From assembly GCA_963736455.1 (NCBI GenBank), contig CAVTON010000002.1, positions 124,001-188,000 of the forward strand: a stretch of DNA of 64,000 nucleotides, in the 5' to 3' direction. A program made the position numbers and the translations under genes. Position 1 is the first letter of the stretch; each line of letters opens with the position of its first letter. The notes under the pieces are model-generated. The model ran no database searches. It was not told where the DNA came from and saw only the letters and a program-made list of their open reading frames with translations. This DNA is from DAHUXD01 sp963736455 (lineage in GTDB: Bacteria > Acidobacteriota > Thermoanaerobaculia > UBA5066 > Gp7-AA6). Positions 24,021-33,754 of the stretch are shown one piece after another.

Positions 24021-26456
24021 CTATTGCAGATTGAACGTCTTCACGATGAACACCGCCATCTGTCCTCTGGTATTCGGGCTCGACGGGCAATAGTTTCCTC
24101 CGCCGCAGCCGCTCGTGATGTTTTCGTCGGCGAGCCGCTCGATCCAGTCGGGAAACCCCGTCCCCGGCGTGCAGGTCACGTCGAAGAAGACCCCCGTGCA
24201 GGGCGGCGGCGTGTACGTCGATCCGTGCTCCATCTTCAGCAGGAAGACCGCCATCTGATCGCGGCGGACCGGATTGCCCGGGCAGTAGTTGGTCCCTCCG
24301 CAGCCGCCCGTGACGCCGAGAGTGGCGAGGGCCTGGATCCAGGGGGCGAACGTGCCGGGACACGGGACGTCGGTGAAGAAACCGGGCGTGCAGGCCGGCG
24401 GAACGTAGCAGACGCCGAACTTGGCCTTCAGCAGGAAGACCGCCATCTGCTGGCGCAGCGTGCTCGACGCGACGCCGTAGTTGCCGCCGCCGACACCCGC
24501 CGTGATGCCGTTGGAAACGAGGGTCGTGACGAACGCGTGGAAGGTGTTGTTCTGCGGAACGTCGTTGAAATCCGTGACGTATCCCTTGGAGAGCGTTCCC
24601 GAGGATGCGTCCGGATTGGTCAGCGTCACGTCGCTCAGGGTGCCGGCCGTGAGGGCGGGCGTCCGCGCTTCGGCCTGAGTCGAGCTCTGCACGTCGACGT
24701 CGGTGGCGGGAATGCCTCCGAGTTCTATCGTCGCCCCGGCCGCGAAATTGGTCCCGCGGACCACGAAGAGCAGCCCGGCGGCGGGAGGTCCGGATACCGG
24801 GCTGATCGAGAACACGATGCGGGGAGAGAGCTCCGACGTGTTCCCGGAGGGGTCGGTCGCCGTGACCGTCACGTGCTGATCCGCCTCGATCGTGTAAGGC
24901 AGGGTGACGTCGAAATCGGCGTGGCCCGCGCCGTCGGTCGACTGAATCGACGAGCCGATGTAGACGAGGCCCTCCTCGAAATCGTGGGGCCGCCCCGCGC
25001 AGGCGGGATTCGCGAAGAAGTCGAGGGCGTACGCCGTCGAAGGCGCGCTGTCGAGAGTTCCGTGGATTTCGGTGCCCGACGGCGAGAGCGGAACCGCCGA
25101 GGAGAGGAGCGGATAATTCTGGAGGCCGTTGGCGCCGGTGTCGGCATCCAGGGCGTCGTTCGCGGTCACGTTGTCGCCTCCGAGATCGATGCCGATCGTC
25201 CCGTTGGCGTAGATCGAGTTGCCCCGGATGGCGTTGCCCGAAACGGAGCCCTGCACGACGATGCCGCCCGCTCCGCTGTGCGCGACGGTATTGCCTTCTC
25301 CCGGCCCCGTTCCGCCGATCATGGCGTTGCTGGCGAGAACGTAGATGCCGCGGTTCGCGTTGCCGAGCGCGAACGTTCCCGTGGCGTCCGTTCCGATGAG
25401 GTTGCCCTGCACGATGACGCCGGTCGCGCTGCTGATCTCGATCCCGTGAATCGCGTTGCCGGAGATGACGTTGCCCTCTCCCGGAGCCGATCCGCCGATG
25501 CGGCTGCCGTTGGCCTCGACGAGGATTCCGTAGTTGACGTTGCCGACGGGCGCCATGCCGGCCACGTCCGTGCCGATGAAGTTGCCGCTGACGACGAGGT
25601 TGGAGCCATTGTTCAGGCGAACGCCGTAGCCGCCGTTGCCCGAAATCACGTTGCGGCTCTCGGGCGTGGTGCCGCCGATCGTGATGTCCATGCTGGAGGA
25701 GCTGTCGACTTCGACCCCGGTCTGCGCGCCCGCGAGGGCATTGCCGCCCGACGCATCCGTGCCGATGAGGTTTCCCTGGACCACGTTCCCCGTCCCGCCG
25801 TTGCCGGCCGCGCCGAAGTTGACGCCGCCCACGGCGTTGCCGGAGATCAGGTTGCGGGCCGCGGGAGTCGTGCCGCCGATGGTGACGCTCGAGGGCCCGT
25901 TGTTGGCCAGGATTCCGAAGTTGACGTTTCCCTGCGTGGCGGTGCCCGACGGGTCGGTCCCGATGAAGTTGCCCGCGATCACGATCCCGGCGGTGCCGGA
26001 GACGCGGATCCCGGCCCACTTTCCGCGGTTGACGGCCAGGCCGCGCACGGTGCTGCCTCCGGCGCCGGGGGCGAAGAACAGGACGGCGGCCTCGCTGCCC
26101 GTTCCGGCGTTCGTGCCGTCGAGCTCGATCAGGATCACGGCATTGGTGCCGAGGGTCGGACCGTTCGTGTTCGCGCTCGCACCGGACTGCGAATATCCGT
26201 CGATCGTCACGCCGTCGGTGATCTGCGGCAGAGCCGACGCCGGCGCGATCGTCTGCACACCGGAGCCGAGGATGTTGAAGGCGATCGTGTCGGCGCCGAC
26301 GTTTGCGTTGGCGTCCAGGATCGCCTGTCGCAGCGAGCCGGCCCCGGAGTCGTTCGTATTCGTCACAGAGAACGTCATGCCGGAGGCGAACGCCGTGAAA
26401 CCGACCAACAGGACCGACGCCGCAGACGGAGTTCGACCCAGGCGGTGGACGCGCAT
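24021..26456 (-). CDS. Secreted beta-helix / IPT-TIG / SLH-like surface protein (array member 1)
   Basis: This is an 811-residue protein. The ATG at 26456 has AAAGG upstream and gives a signal peptide to about residue 27. The mature N-terminus begins with the 'VTNTNDSGAGSLRQAILDAN' motif (class II head). Residues of about 60-440 are right-handed beta-helix coils with the recurring phrases 'GNFIGTD.SGT' and 'IGGT.P..RN.ISGN'. An IPT/TIG fold ('GTNFAAGATIELGGIPA') covers roughly 540-625. Three SLH-like modules fill 629-811: the first lacks cysteine; the second and third carry the C-terminal 'PPxC', 'DVPC/DVTC', 'GGC/SGC' and 'NYCP' cysteines. It ends in KTFNLQ, as most relatives do. It lies 84 bp downstream of the next array gene, with an ATAGGCT box in the spacer, so it may have its own promoter. 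Role: an envelope-anchored surface protein; ligand unknown. Confidence 0.8.
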   Translation of the reverse strand: MRVHRLGRTPSAASVLLVGFTAFASGMTFSVTNTNDSGAGSLRQAILDANANVGADTIAFNILGSGVQTIAPASALPQITDGVTIDGYSQSGASANTNGPTLGTNAVILIELDGTNAGTGSEAAVLFFAPGAGGSTVRGLAVNRGKWAGIRVSGTAGIVIAGNFIGTDPSGTATQGNVNFGILANNGPSSVTIGGTTPAARNLISGNAVGGVNFGAAGNGGTGNVVQGNLIGTDASGGNALAGAQTGVEVDSSSSMDITIGGTTPESRNVISGNGGYGVRLNNGSNLVVSGNFIGTDVAGMAPVGNVNYGILVEANGSRIGGSAPGEGNVISGNAIHGIEISSATGVIVQGNLIGTDATGTFALGNANRGIYVLASNAMIGGTGPGEGNTVAHSGAGGIVVQGSVSGNAIRGNSIYANGTIGIDLGGDNVTANDALDADTGANGLQNYPLLSSAVPLSPSGTEIHGTLDSAPSTAYALDFFANPACAGRPHDFEEGLVYIGSSIQSTDGAGHADFDVTLPYTIEADQHVTVTATDPSGNTSELSPRIVFSISPVSGPPAAGLLFVVRGTNFAAGATIELGGIPATDVDVQSSTQAEARTPALTAGTLSDVTLTNPDASSGTLSKGYVTDFNDVPQNNTFHAFVTTLVSNGITAGVGGGNYGVASSTLRQQMAVFLLKAKFGVCYVPPACTPGFFTDVPCPGTFAPWIQALATLGVTGGCGGTNYCPGNPVRRDQMAVFLLKMEHGSTYTPPPCTGVFFDVTCTPGTGFPDWIERLADENITSGCGGGNYCPSSPNTRGQMAVFIVKTFNLQ

Positions 26457-26540
26457 GTGACCGACCTTTCTGGATTGTACAGACGGAGGGAGACCCGAAG
26501 AGCCTATCCCACTCGGGTCGCAAGGAGCGGCACGGCTCAC

Positions 26541-29012
26541 TCAACCCCGAACGCGGCGACGCGGACCCTCGCCGACTCCGCATTGCAGGTTGAACGTCTT
26601 GTCGATGAACACCGCCATCTGACCCCGCGTATTGGGATTGCCCGGGCAGTACATTCCGGACGCGCAGCCTCCGGTGATGTTCTCGTGGGCGAGCTCCTCG
26701 ATCCAGTTGGCGAAGTTCGACGGGCAGGGCACGTCGGAGAAGACGCCCGTGCACATCGGCGGGACATAGGTCGAGCCGTGCTCCGCCTTCAGCAGGAACA
26801 CGGCCATCTGGTCGCGCCGGACGGGATTCTGCGGGCAGAAGTCGCCCCCGCCGCAGCCGCCCGTGATGCCCTCGGCCGACATGGCCTCGATCCAGGGCGC
26901 GAAGTTGGAGGAGCAGGGCACGTCGGCGAAGACGCCCATGCACGGCGGCGGCGTGTAGCAGAGGCCGTGCTTCGCCTTCAGAAGGAACACGGCCATCTGC
27001 TGGCGCAAGGTGTCGTCGTTGACGCCGTAGAGGCCGCCGCCCACGCCGGCCGTGATCCCGTTGGAGACGAGGATCGTCACGAATTCGTAGAACGTCTGGC
27101 TGAGCGGCACGTCCAGGAAATCCGCCACGTATCCCTTGACGAGAGTTCCCGCCGAGCCGTCGGAGTTGGTGACGACGACGTCATTGGCGGAGCCGGAAGC
27201 GAGGGCCGGCGTCGTCGCGGAGATGGAAGTGTAGGAATTGACGACGACGCCGGTCGCGGGCTGTCCGCCGATATTCACCGTCGCTCCGGACAGGAAGTTC
27301 GTGCCGCTGATCGTGAGCGACGTGCCGCCGCTTCCCGGGCCGGAGCGAGGCACGGTGGAGAATGGCAGTCGCTGCGAGAGCTCGGACGTATTGCCCGAGG
27401 GGTCGGTCGCGGTCGCCGAAATGGGCGAACCGTCGGCCGCGGCCATGAGCGTCGTGACGTGGAACGTCCCGTTGCCGGACCCGTCGGTCATGATCGTCGC
27501 CGACCCGATGTACGTCTCGCCCTGCAGAAAAGCGTGCGGGAACTTCGCGCAGGCGGGGTTGGCGTAGAAGTCCAGGTCGAAGAGGGTTCCCGGAGTCGAG
27601 TTCAGAAGGCCGTCCACGGTCGTATTGGAGCCGCCGTACACGACGCTCGAGACGATCGGAAAGTTCTGCAGACCGTTCGCTCCCGTGTCCGGGTCGCCGA
27701 GGTCGTTGGCCGTCACGCCGTCGTTTCCGAGGTCGATCCCGATGCCGCCGTTGTCGTGGATGGAATTCCCGCGGACCGTGTTGCCGGATATGTCGCCGCC
27801 GAAGCTGTAAATGGAAATGCCGATGCCCGTGTTGAACGCGACCGTGTTGCCCGCTCCATCGGTCACGTCCCCGACGTGGGCGTCGTTCACGCCGAAGACG
27901 GTGATCCCGTGAGCCGCGTTGCCGAGCGGCGCCGTCCCCGAAGCATCGGTGCCGACGAGATTGCCTTCGATCACGGCGCCGTTGGCATAGGCCACGATGC
28001 CGTCGGCCCCGTTGGCGGAGATGACGTTTCCGGCTCCCGGCGCGCTGCCGCCGATCATCATGCCCGGCGCTTCGGCGCTGATGCCGAACCCGACGTTTTT
28101 CAGCGGCGCCGTTCCGGTGACGTCGAGGCCCACGAAGTTGCCCTCGACGACGTCCCCGGTGCCCGTGGCGGCCTCCATGCGGATCCCGTTCACGCCGTTG
28201 CCCGAGACGACGTTGCGGTCGGCCGCGGTCGTCCCGCCGATGACGGTATCCGACGTGGATCCGGCGAAGATGATGCCTTCCTGGGTCGCTCCCGCAAACC
28301 CGGCCGAGCCGGTGGCGTCGGGGCCGATCAGGTTGCCCTGGAAGTGATGTCCCGTCCCGCCGCTGCCGCTGATGCCCCAGAAGATCCCGGCGCTGCCGTT
28401 GCCGGAGATCAGGTTGCGCGTCGCGGGCGTCGTTCCGCCGATCGTGATGTTCGAGCCGACGCTGGATTCCTCGATCCCATAGCCGCAGCCGTGGGCGACG
28501 AGACCGCTCGCGTCGGTCCCCAGGAAATCCCCTTCCACGACGGTATTGCTGCCGGCCTCGATGTTGACGCACGGGCCGCCGGACCGATTGATCGCGAGGC
28601 CGCGAATGACCGTTCCGTCGCTGCCCGTCTTTAGATCGAGGGCGCCATCGATGCTGGTGTTCGTCCCGTCGAGCTCGATCAGGATGACCGCGTTCGTTCC
28701 CTGCGTCGGCCCGTTCGTGTTGGCGCTCGCGCCCGGCTGCGTGTAGCCGTCGATGGTTACGCCCTTCGTGATCGCCGGCAGAGGAGAGCCCGGACTGATC
28801 GTGTGGACGCTCGAGCCCGGGATATCGAACGCGATCGTCGTCCCCGCGTTCGCGTCGGCGTAGGTGATCGCGTCGCGCAGCGTGCAGGTGCCGGCGCCGG
28901 TCGTCGCGCAGGCGTTCGTCGAGTCTCCGGAATCGTTGACCGTGACCGTCGCGGCCGACATCGGGACCGCGAGGGCGCCCGCCAGGGCCATGGTCCAGAG
29001 GGTGGTTCTCAT
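26541..29012 (-). CDS. Beta-helix / IPT / SLH-like surface protein (array member 2, C-terminal read-through)
   Basis: This protein has 823 residues from ATG 29012 (GGAG nine bases upstream). It carries the class I head with a cysteine pair, 'CATTGAGTCTLRDAITYA', instead of the class II phrase. The beta-helix follows, then a 'DLDFYANPACAKFPHAF' strand domain, IPT ('SGTNFLSGATVNIGGQPA') and three SLH-like modules. Unlike its paralogues, which stop after NLQ, the CAA codon is followed by TGC, adding thirteen mostly basic residues (CGVGEGPRRRVRG) before TGA. It starts 25 bp after the stop of member 3, so the two are probably co-transcribed. Confidence 0.8.
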   Translation of the reverse strand: MRTTLWTMALAGALAVPMSAATVTVNDSGDSTNACATTGAGTCTLRDAITYADANAGTTIAFDIPGSSVHTISPGSPLPAITKGVTIDGYTQPGASANTNGPTQGTNAVILIELDGTNTSIDGALDLKTGSDGTVIRGLAINRSGGPCVNIEAGSNTVVEGDFLGTDASGLVAHGCGYGIEESSVGSNITIGGTTPATRNLISGNGSAGIFWGISGSGGTGHHFQGNLIGPDATGSAGFAGATQEGIIFAGSTSDTVIGGTTAADRNVVSGNGVNGIRMEAATGTGDVVEGNFVGLDVTGTAPLKNVGFGISAEAPGMMIGGSAPGAGNVISANGADGIVAYANGAVIEGNLVGTDASGTAPLGNAAHGITVFGVNDAHVGDVTDGAGNTVAFNTGIGISIYSFGGDISGNTVRGNSIHDNGGIGIDLGNDGVTANDLGDPDTGANGLQNFPIVSSVVYGGSNTTVDGLLNSTPGTLFDLDFYANPACAKFPHAFLQGETYIGSATIMTDGSGNGTFHVTTLMAAADGSPISATATDPSGNTSELSQRLPFSTVPRSGPGSGGTSLTISGTNFLSGATVNIGGQPATGVVVNSYTSISATTPALASGSANDVVVTNSDGSAGTLVKGYVADFLDVPLSQTFYEFVTILVSNGITAGVGGGLYGVNDDTLRQQMAVFLLKAKHGLCYTPPPCMGVFADVPCSSNFAPWIEAMSAEGITGGCGGGDFCPQNPVRRDQMAVFLLKAEHGSTYVPPMCTGVFSDVPCPSNFANWIEELAHENITGGCASGMYCPGNPNTRGQMAVFIDKTFNLQCGVGEGPRRRVRG

Positions 29013-29037
29013 CACAAACTCTCCTTCGAGTCAGCCG

Positions 29038-31485
29038 TTACTGGAGGGTGAATGTGCGCGTGATGAACACCGCCATCTGGCCGCGCGTGTTGGGATCCGA
29101 CGGGCAGTAGTTGCCACTGCCGCATCCGCCGGTGATGTTCTCGTGGTAGAGCTGTTCGATCCAGTTGGCGAAGTTCGACGGGCAGGGCACGTCGGTAAAG
29201 ACGCCCGTGCACATCGGGGGGGCATAGGTCGAGCCATGCTCGGCCTTCAGGAGGAACACGGCCATCTGGTCGCGACGGACCGGGTTCTGGGGGCAGAAGT
29301 TCCCGCCGCCGCAGCCACCCGTGATGCCTTCGGCCGCCATGGCCTCGATCCACGGTGCGAAGTTGGAGGAGCAGGGCACGTCGGCGAAGACTCCCGTGCA
29401 CGGCGGCGGCGTGTAGCAGAGGCCATGCTGGGCCTTCAGCAGGAAGACGGCCATCTGCTGTCGCAGCGTGTCGTCGTTGACGCCGTAGAGGCCGCCGCCC
29501 ACGCCGGCCGTGATCCCGTTCGACACGAGTGTCGTGACGTAGGAATAGAACTGCTGGGTGTTCGGTACGTCCAGGAAATCGGCGACGAAGCCCTTGACGA
29601 GAGTCCCGTTCGTCTCGTCGACGTTGGTCACGACGATGTCGTTCGCCGTGCCGGGCGTGAGGGCCGGCGTCGTGGCGTCGAGGGACGTGTAGGTAATGAC
29701 CGTGACGCCGGTCGCCGGTTGCCCACCGATCGTCACGGCGACGCCCGCGAGAAAGTTGGTGCCGCTGATCGTCAGGACCGTTCCTCCTCCCGCGTCGCCG
29801 GATCGGACGTTGTCCGAAAAGGGGAGGCGCTGCGAGAACTCGGAGGTGTTTCCGTTCGGGTCGGTGGCCGTCACCGAGATTCGAGAGCCGGCCTCGGTGG
29901 CGGCGAGCGTCGCGACGTCGAACGTGCCCGTTCCGGTTCCATTGGTCGTGACCTGGCCCGAGCCGATGTAGGCCTCGCCCTGGACGAAATCGCGGGGGAA
30001 GCGGGAGCAGGCCGGATTCGCATAGAAATCGAGGTCGAACGTCGTGTTCGGCGTCGAGTTCAGAAGGCCCGAGACCGCCGTGTTCGACGCGCCATGAAAG
30101 ACGCCCGAGACGATCGGGAAATTCTGGAGGTCGTTCGCGCCGGCGTCCGTGTCGCCGAGGTCGTTCGGGGTCACGCCGTCGGCGCCGAGGTCGATCCCGG
30201 TCTGCGTGTTGTCGTGGATCGAATTGCCGCGGATCGTGTTGCCCGTGCCGCTGTACATCAACACGCCGCCGGCGTTCGACACGCCATTGAAGGCCATGAC
30301 GTTGCCTTCGCCGGGATTCACGCCGCCGATGATCAGGTGGCTGCTGCCCGAGACGGTCACGGCGGGTCCCTGATTCCCGAGCGGCATCGTCCCGGTGGGA
30401 TCCGTGCCGATGAAGTTGCCCTGGATCACCAGGCCGTCGGCGCCGCCCTCCATGTTGATGCCGCCGAAGGCGTTGAAGCCGATCACGTTGCCGGCCCCCG
30501 ACGCGGAGCCGCCGACCCGGTTGTCGTGGGCGTTGACCTCGACGCCGTAGAGCCCGTTGCCGAGCGGCAGGGTCCCGGTCACGTCGGTGCCGATGAAGTT
30601 GCCTTCGACGACGTCGCCCGTGATGCCGGGGTCTCCCAGGGAATTGCTGATGAGGACGCCGCGCCCCGTGTTTCCGGAGATCACATTGCGCGCCGCGGGC
30701 GCGGTTCCACCGATCGTCGAGTTCGTGACGCCAAAGGCCATCGAGATCCCGAAGTCGTTCGGCAGCGCCCCGGTGCCGGCGGCGTTGGTTCCGATGAAGT
30801 TTCCCTCCACCACGTGGTCGGCTCCGCCCGCGCCGTCGTCGTTCCCGAACCCGATTCCCCCGATCTGCGCGCCGGAAATGACGTTGCGTGCGGCGGGCGC
30901 CGTTCCTCCGATCACGACTCCGGTCGCCCCGTCGTCGATCAGGACGCCGAAGGGCTCCGGGCCCGGCACGCTCGAACCCGTGGGGTCGATTCCGAGGAAA
31001 CAGCCCTCGATCATGATGGTATTCGACGCGAAGATCCCCACCGCGCCCGCGATCGCGCGATTGATGACGAGGCCGCGGAGCACGCTTCCCGACGATCCGG
31101 GAAGGAACACGATTCCATAGCCGCTCGACTGGCCCCCCGCGTCGATCTCGATCCGGTGCGTCGAGTTGTCTCCGAGTCCCGGTCCGTTGGTGTTGGCGGA
31201 AGAACCGGGCTGCGTGTAGCCGTCGATCGTCACCATGGCCACGATGGTCGGATAGGGCGTCGCCGGCTGCAGAGTCTGAACGCCGCTGCCCGAAATGTCG
31301 AAGGCGATCGTCGTGCCCGAGTGGGCGTTGGCATACGTCATCGCGTCGCGGAGCGTGCAAGGCTGGACGCCGGTCGTCGCGCAGGGATTTGTGGAGTCTC
31401 CGGAGTCGTCGACCGTCACGGTGGAGGCGCCGAGCGGCGCCGCGAGCAGAAGGCACGCAATCAGAGCCTCGAGAGGCTTCCGCAT
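29038..31485 (-). CDS. Beta-helix / IPT / SLH-like surface protein (array member 3)
   Basis: This is an 815-residue protein. The ATG at 31485 is preceded by AAAGGAGG; an ATAGGCT box lies 26 bases upstream of the ATG. The signal peptide ends near 'APLGAS'. The head is class I ('CATTGVQPCTLRDAMTYAN'). Its coils include 'GNFIGTNAAGTGALPNDF' and several 'IGGTAPAARNVISGN'. The IPT segment is 'SGTNFLAGVAVTIGGQPA'. The C-terminal SLH-like modules are close to those of member 2 ('GGLYGVNDDTLRQQMAVF' in both), marking these two as recent sisters. It leads a likely two-gene unit with member 2. Confidence 0.8.
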   Translation of the reverse strand: MRKPLEALIACLLLAAPLGASTVTVDDSGDSTNPCATTGVQPCTLRDAMTYANAHSGTTIAFDISGSGVQTLQPATPYPTIVAMVTIDGYTQPGSSANTNGPGLGDNSTHRIEIDAGGQSSGYGIVFLPGSSGSVLRGLVINRAIAGAVGIFASNTIMIEGCFLGIDPTGSSVPGPEPFGVLIDDGATGVVIGGTAPAARNVISGAQIGGIGFGNDDGAGGADHVVEGNFIGTNAAGTGALPNDFGISMAFGVTNSTIGGTAPAARNVISGNTGRGVLISNSLGDPGITGDVVEGNFIGTDVTGTLPLGNGLYGVEVNAHDNRVGGSASGAGNVIGFNAFGGINMEGGADGLVIQGNFIGTDPTGTMPLGNQGPAVTVSGSSHLIIGGVNPGEGNVMAFNGVSNAGGVLMYSGTGNTIRGNSIHDNTQTGIDLGADGVTPNDLGDTDAGANDLQNFPIVSGVFHGASNTAVSGLLNSTPNTTFDLDFYANPACSRFPRDFVQGEAYIGSGQVTTNGTGTGTFDVATLAATEAGSRISVTATDPNGNTSEFSQRLPFSDNVRSGDAGGGTVLTISGTNFLAGVAVTIGGQPATGVTVITYTSLDATTPALTPGTANDIVVTNVDETNGTLVKGFVADFLDVPNTQQFYSYVTTLVSNGITAGVGGGLYGVNDDTLRQQMAVFLLKAQHGLCYTPPPCTGVFADVPCSSNFAPWIEAMAAEGITGGCGGGNFCPQNPVRRDQMAVFLLKAEHGSTYAPPMCTGVFTDVPCPSNFANWIEQLYHENITGGCGSGNYCPSDPNTRGQMAVFITRTFTLQ

Positions 31486-31546
31486 CGTCGACCTCCTTTG
31501 TGAGGGACGGAAGCCTATCTCAACCCCTGCGCGGGTTCCGGAAGCC

Positions 31547-33751
31547 CTACTGAAGAGAAAACGTTTTGACGACGAAGACGGCCATTTGGCCGCGCGTGGC
31601 GGAGCTGGTGGGGCAGTAGAGGCCCCCGCCGCACCCGCCGGTGATGCCGCGGGCGACGAGGTCGTAGATCCACGGGGCGAAGGGGTTGTCGCAGGGGACG
31701 TCGTCGAAGGTTGCGGTGACGCAGGCGGGGGGTGCGTAGCCGAGGCCCTGGGAGGTCTTCAAGAGCAGGACGGCCATCTGCTGGCGCTTGACGGGGTCGG
31801 CGGGACAGTAGGTGCCGGGGCCGCAGCCGCCGGTGATCCCCTCGGCCACGAGCTCGTCGATCCAGGGCGCGAAGGTCGAGGAGCAGGGGACGTCGGTGAA
31901 GATTTGGGTCATGCAGGGGGGCGGGGTGTAGCAGAGGCCGTGCTTGGCCTTCATGAGGAAGACGGCCATCTGCTGGCGCAGGGTGGGCTGGTCGACGCCG
32001 TAGAGGCCCTGGCCGACGCCGACGGTGATGGCGTTGGAGACGAGGGTCGTGACGAAGGAGTAGAACTGCTGGGAGCCCGGGACGTCGAGAAAGTCGGCGA
32101 CCCAGCCCTTGACGAGGGTTCCCGTTGTCCCGTCCGGCGTCATCACGACGACGTCGTTGACGGTGCCAGGGTCGAGGGCCGGCGACGTGGACTGCAGGGT
32201 GTGGTCGTCGACGAAGGTCACGGGCACCGAGACGCCGCCGACGGTCATCGTCGTTGGATCGGCAAAGTCGGTGCCGGTCACCGCGATGCCGGTGCCGCCC
32301 GCGGCGGGGCCCGAGACAGAGCTCGTCATGAAGAAGACGATGCGCTGCGAAAACTCCGACGTATTGCCGTCGGGATCGGTGGCCGTCACGGAGATGCGGG
32401 CGCCGCCTTCCGTGACGACCGGAAACGTCGACGCGAAATTGACGTGTCCGTCGTCGCCGGTCGACAGATGCGTCGAGCCGATGTAGGTCGTGCCCTCGAC
32501 GAACTCTCTCGGAAAGTTGGAGCACGCAGGGTTGGCGTAGAAGTCGAGATCGAACTCCGTCGAGGGCGTGCTGTCGAGCTTGCCGACGACCTCGGTCGAG
32601 CCCGCCAGATGCACGACCGACTGGACGATCGGGAAGTTCTGAAGGTTGTTGCTGCCGGCGTCGGCGTCGCCGGGATCGTTCGGCTTCGGGGTGTTATTCC
32701 CGGTGTAGTTGTTGATGCCGAGATAGCTATTGTGGTGAATGGAGTTGCCGCGCATCACGTTGCGAACGCCGTCGTTGTCGATGCCATGGTTCGCATTGAA
32801 GGCGATCTGGTTGGCCTCTCCCGGCCCGAGGCCGCCGATGACCGAATCGTTGGACCCGTGGATGACGATTCCGTCGGCGCCGTTGCCGAGGGGAGAAGCG
32901 CCGTCGGCGGCGATGCCGACGAGGTTGCCCTGCACGACGATGTTGCCCTCGATCCACATCCCGTAGAGGCTGTTGCCGGAGACGACGTTGGCCGCGCCGG
33001 CGGCGGTGCCGCCGATCGTGTTGCCGGTGCCGTAGGCGGCCAGGCCGCCGGCGTTGGGCAGCGCGTGCAAGCCGGTCGCATCGGTGCCGAACAGATTTCC
33101 CTCGACCGTCGAGTCGTTTGCGAGGCCGTTGACGAGAAGCGCACCGGAGAAATTACCCGTCGTGTTTCCCGAGATGAGATTTCGGTCGCCGGGGGACGTC
33201 CCTCCCACGAGCTCCCCGTTGCTACCGATCTCGAGTCCCGTGGCGTTTGGTCGCGCGACCATTCCAGTGGCGTCGGTGCCGAAGAAATTCCCGCGGATGA
33301 TGCAGTTGTCCGCTCCGCTTCCGACGTTAACGCCCTCGGCGAAGTCGCCGATGGCGAGCCCCTGGACCGTGGAACCACTTGCCAGGGATCCGGTGACGTT
33401 GAGCGCGAGGCTCAACGTCGCCCCGCCGTCGAGCTCGATCAGGATGACGGCATTGGTGCCCACGGGAGCCGTATTCTCGCTCGCGCCGGGCTGCGTGTAG
33501 CCGTCGATCAGGATCGAGTCGGTGACGAAGGGCAGCTCGGTCACCGGCGCGATGGTATGGACACCGGCGCCCGGGATGTTGAACGCGATGGTGTCGAGGC
33601 CGGGGTTTCCATTGGCGTCGAGGATCGCCTGGCGCAGCGAGCCCGCGCCGGAATCGCTCGTGTTGGTGACGATGAAAGTGTCGGCGGAGCAAACGGCGGC
33701 GAAGGCCAGAGCGACGCAACCGACGATGGCGGTTCTCAAGTTCAACTCCAT
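31547..33751 (-). CDS. Beta-helix / IPT / SLH-like surface protein (array member 4)
   Basis: This is a 734-residue protein. The signal peptide runs to about residue 23 ('AAVCSADT'), followed by a class II head. The beta-helix is shorter than in the neighbours, with coils such as 'GNFFGTDATGMVARPN'. The SLH region ('GVGQGLYGVDQPTLRQQM', 'DVPCSSTFAPWIDELVAEG') is clearly related to those of members 5-7 but diverged by several percent. Only 3 bp separate its ATG from the stop of member 5, so it is translated from the same messenger. Confidence 0.8.
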   Translation of the reverse strand: MELNLRTAIVGCVALAFAAVCSADTFIVTNTSDSGAGSLRQAILDANGNPGLDTIAFNIPGAGVHTIAPVTELPFVTDSILIDGYTQPGASENTAPVGTNAVILIELDGGATLSLALNVTGSLASGSTVQGLAIGDFAEGVNVGSGADNCIIRGNFFGTDATGMVARPNATGLEIGSNGELVGGTSPGDRNLISGNTTGNFSGALLVNGLANDSTVEGNLFGTDATGLHALPNAGGLAAYGTGNTIGGTAAGAANVVSGNSLYGMWIEGNIVVQGNLVGIAADGASPLGNGADGIVIHGSNDSVIGGLGPGEANQIAFNANHGIDNDGVRNVMRGNSIHHNSYLGINNYTGNNTPKPNDPGDADAGSNNLQNFPIVQSVVHLAGSTEVVGKLDSTPSTEFDLDFYANPACSNFPREFVEGTTYIGSTHLSTGDDGHVNFASTFPVVTEGGARISVTATDPDGNTSEFSQRIVFFMTSSVSGPAAGGTGIAVTGTDFADPTTMTVGGVSVPVTFVDDHTLQSTSPALDPGTVNDVVVMTPDGTTGTLVKGWVADFLDVPGSQQFYSFVTTLVSNAITVGVGQGLYGVDQPTLRQQMAVFLMKAKHGLCYTPPPCMTQIFTDVPCSSTFAPWIDELVAEGITGGCGPGTYCPADPVKRQQMAVLLLKTSQGLGYAPPACVTATFDDVPCDNPFAPWIYDLVARGITGGCGGGLYCPTSSATRGQMAVFVVKTFSLQ

Positions 33752-33754
33752 TTC

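Noticed and set aside
24024..28634. Very long open frame on the plus strand (about 1536 codons) opposite array genes, and similar ones at 47986-52155
   Set aside because: They mirror the minus-strand proteins in a GC-rich region where antisense stops are rare. The minus strand has signal peptides, SD sites, family motifs and conserved stops; the plus frames have none and repeat only where the real genes repeat.
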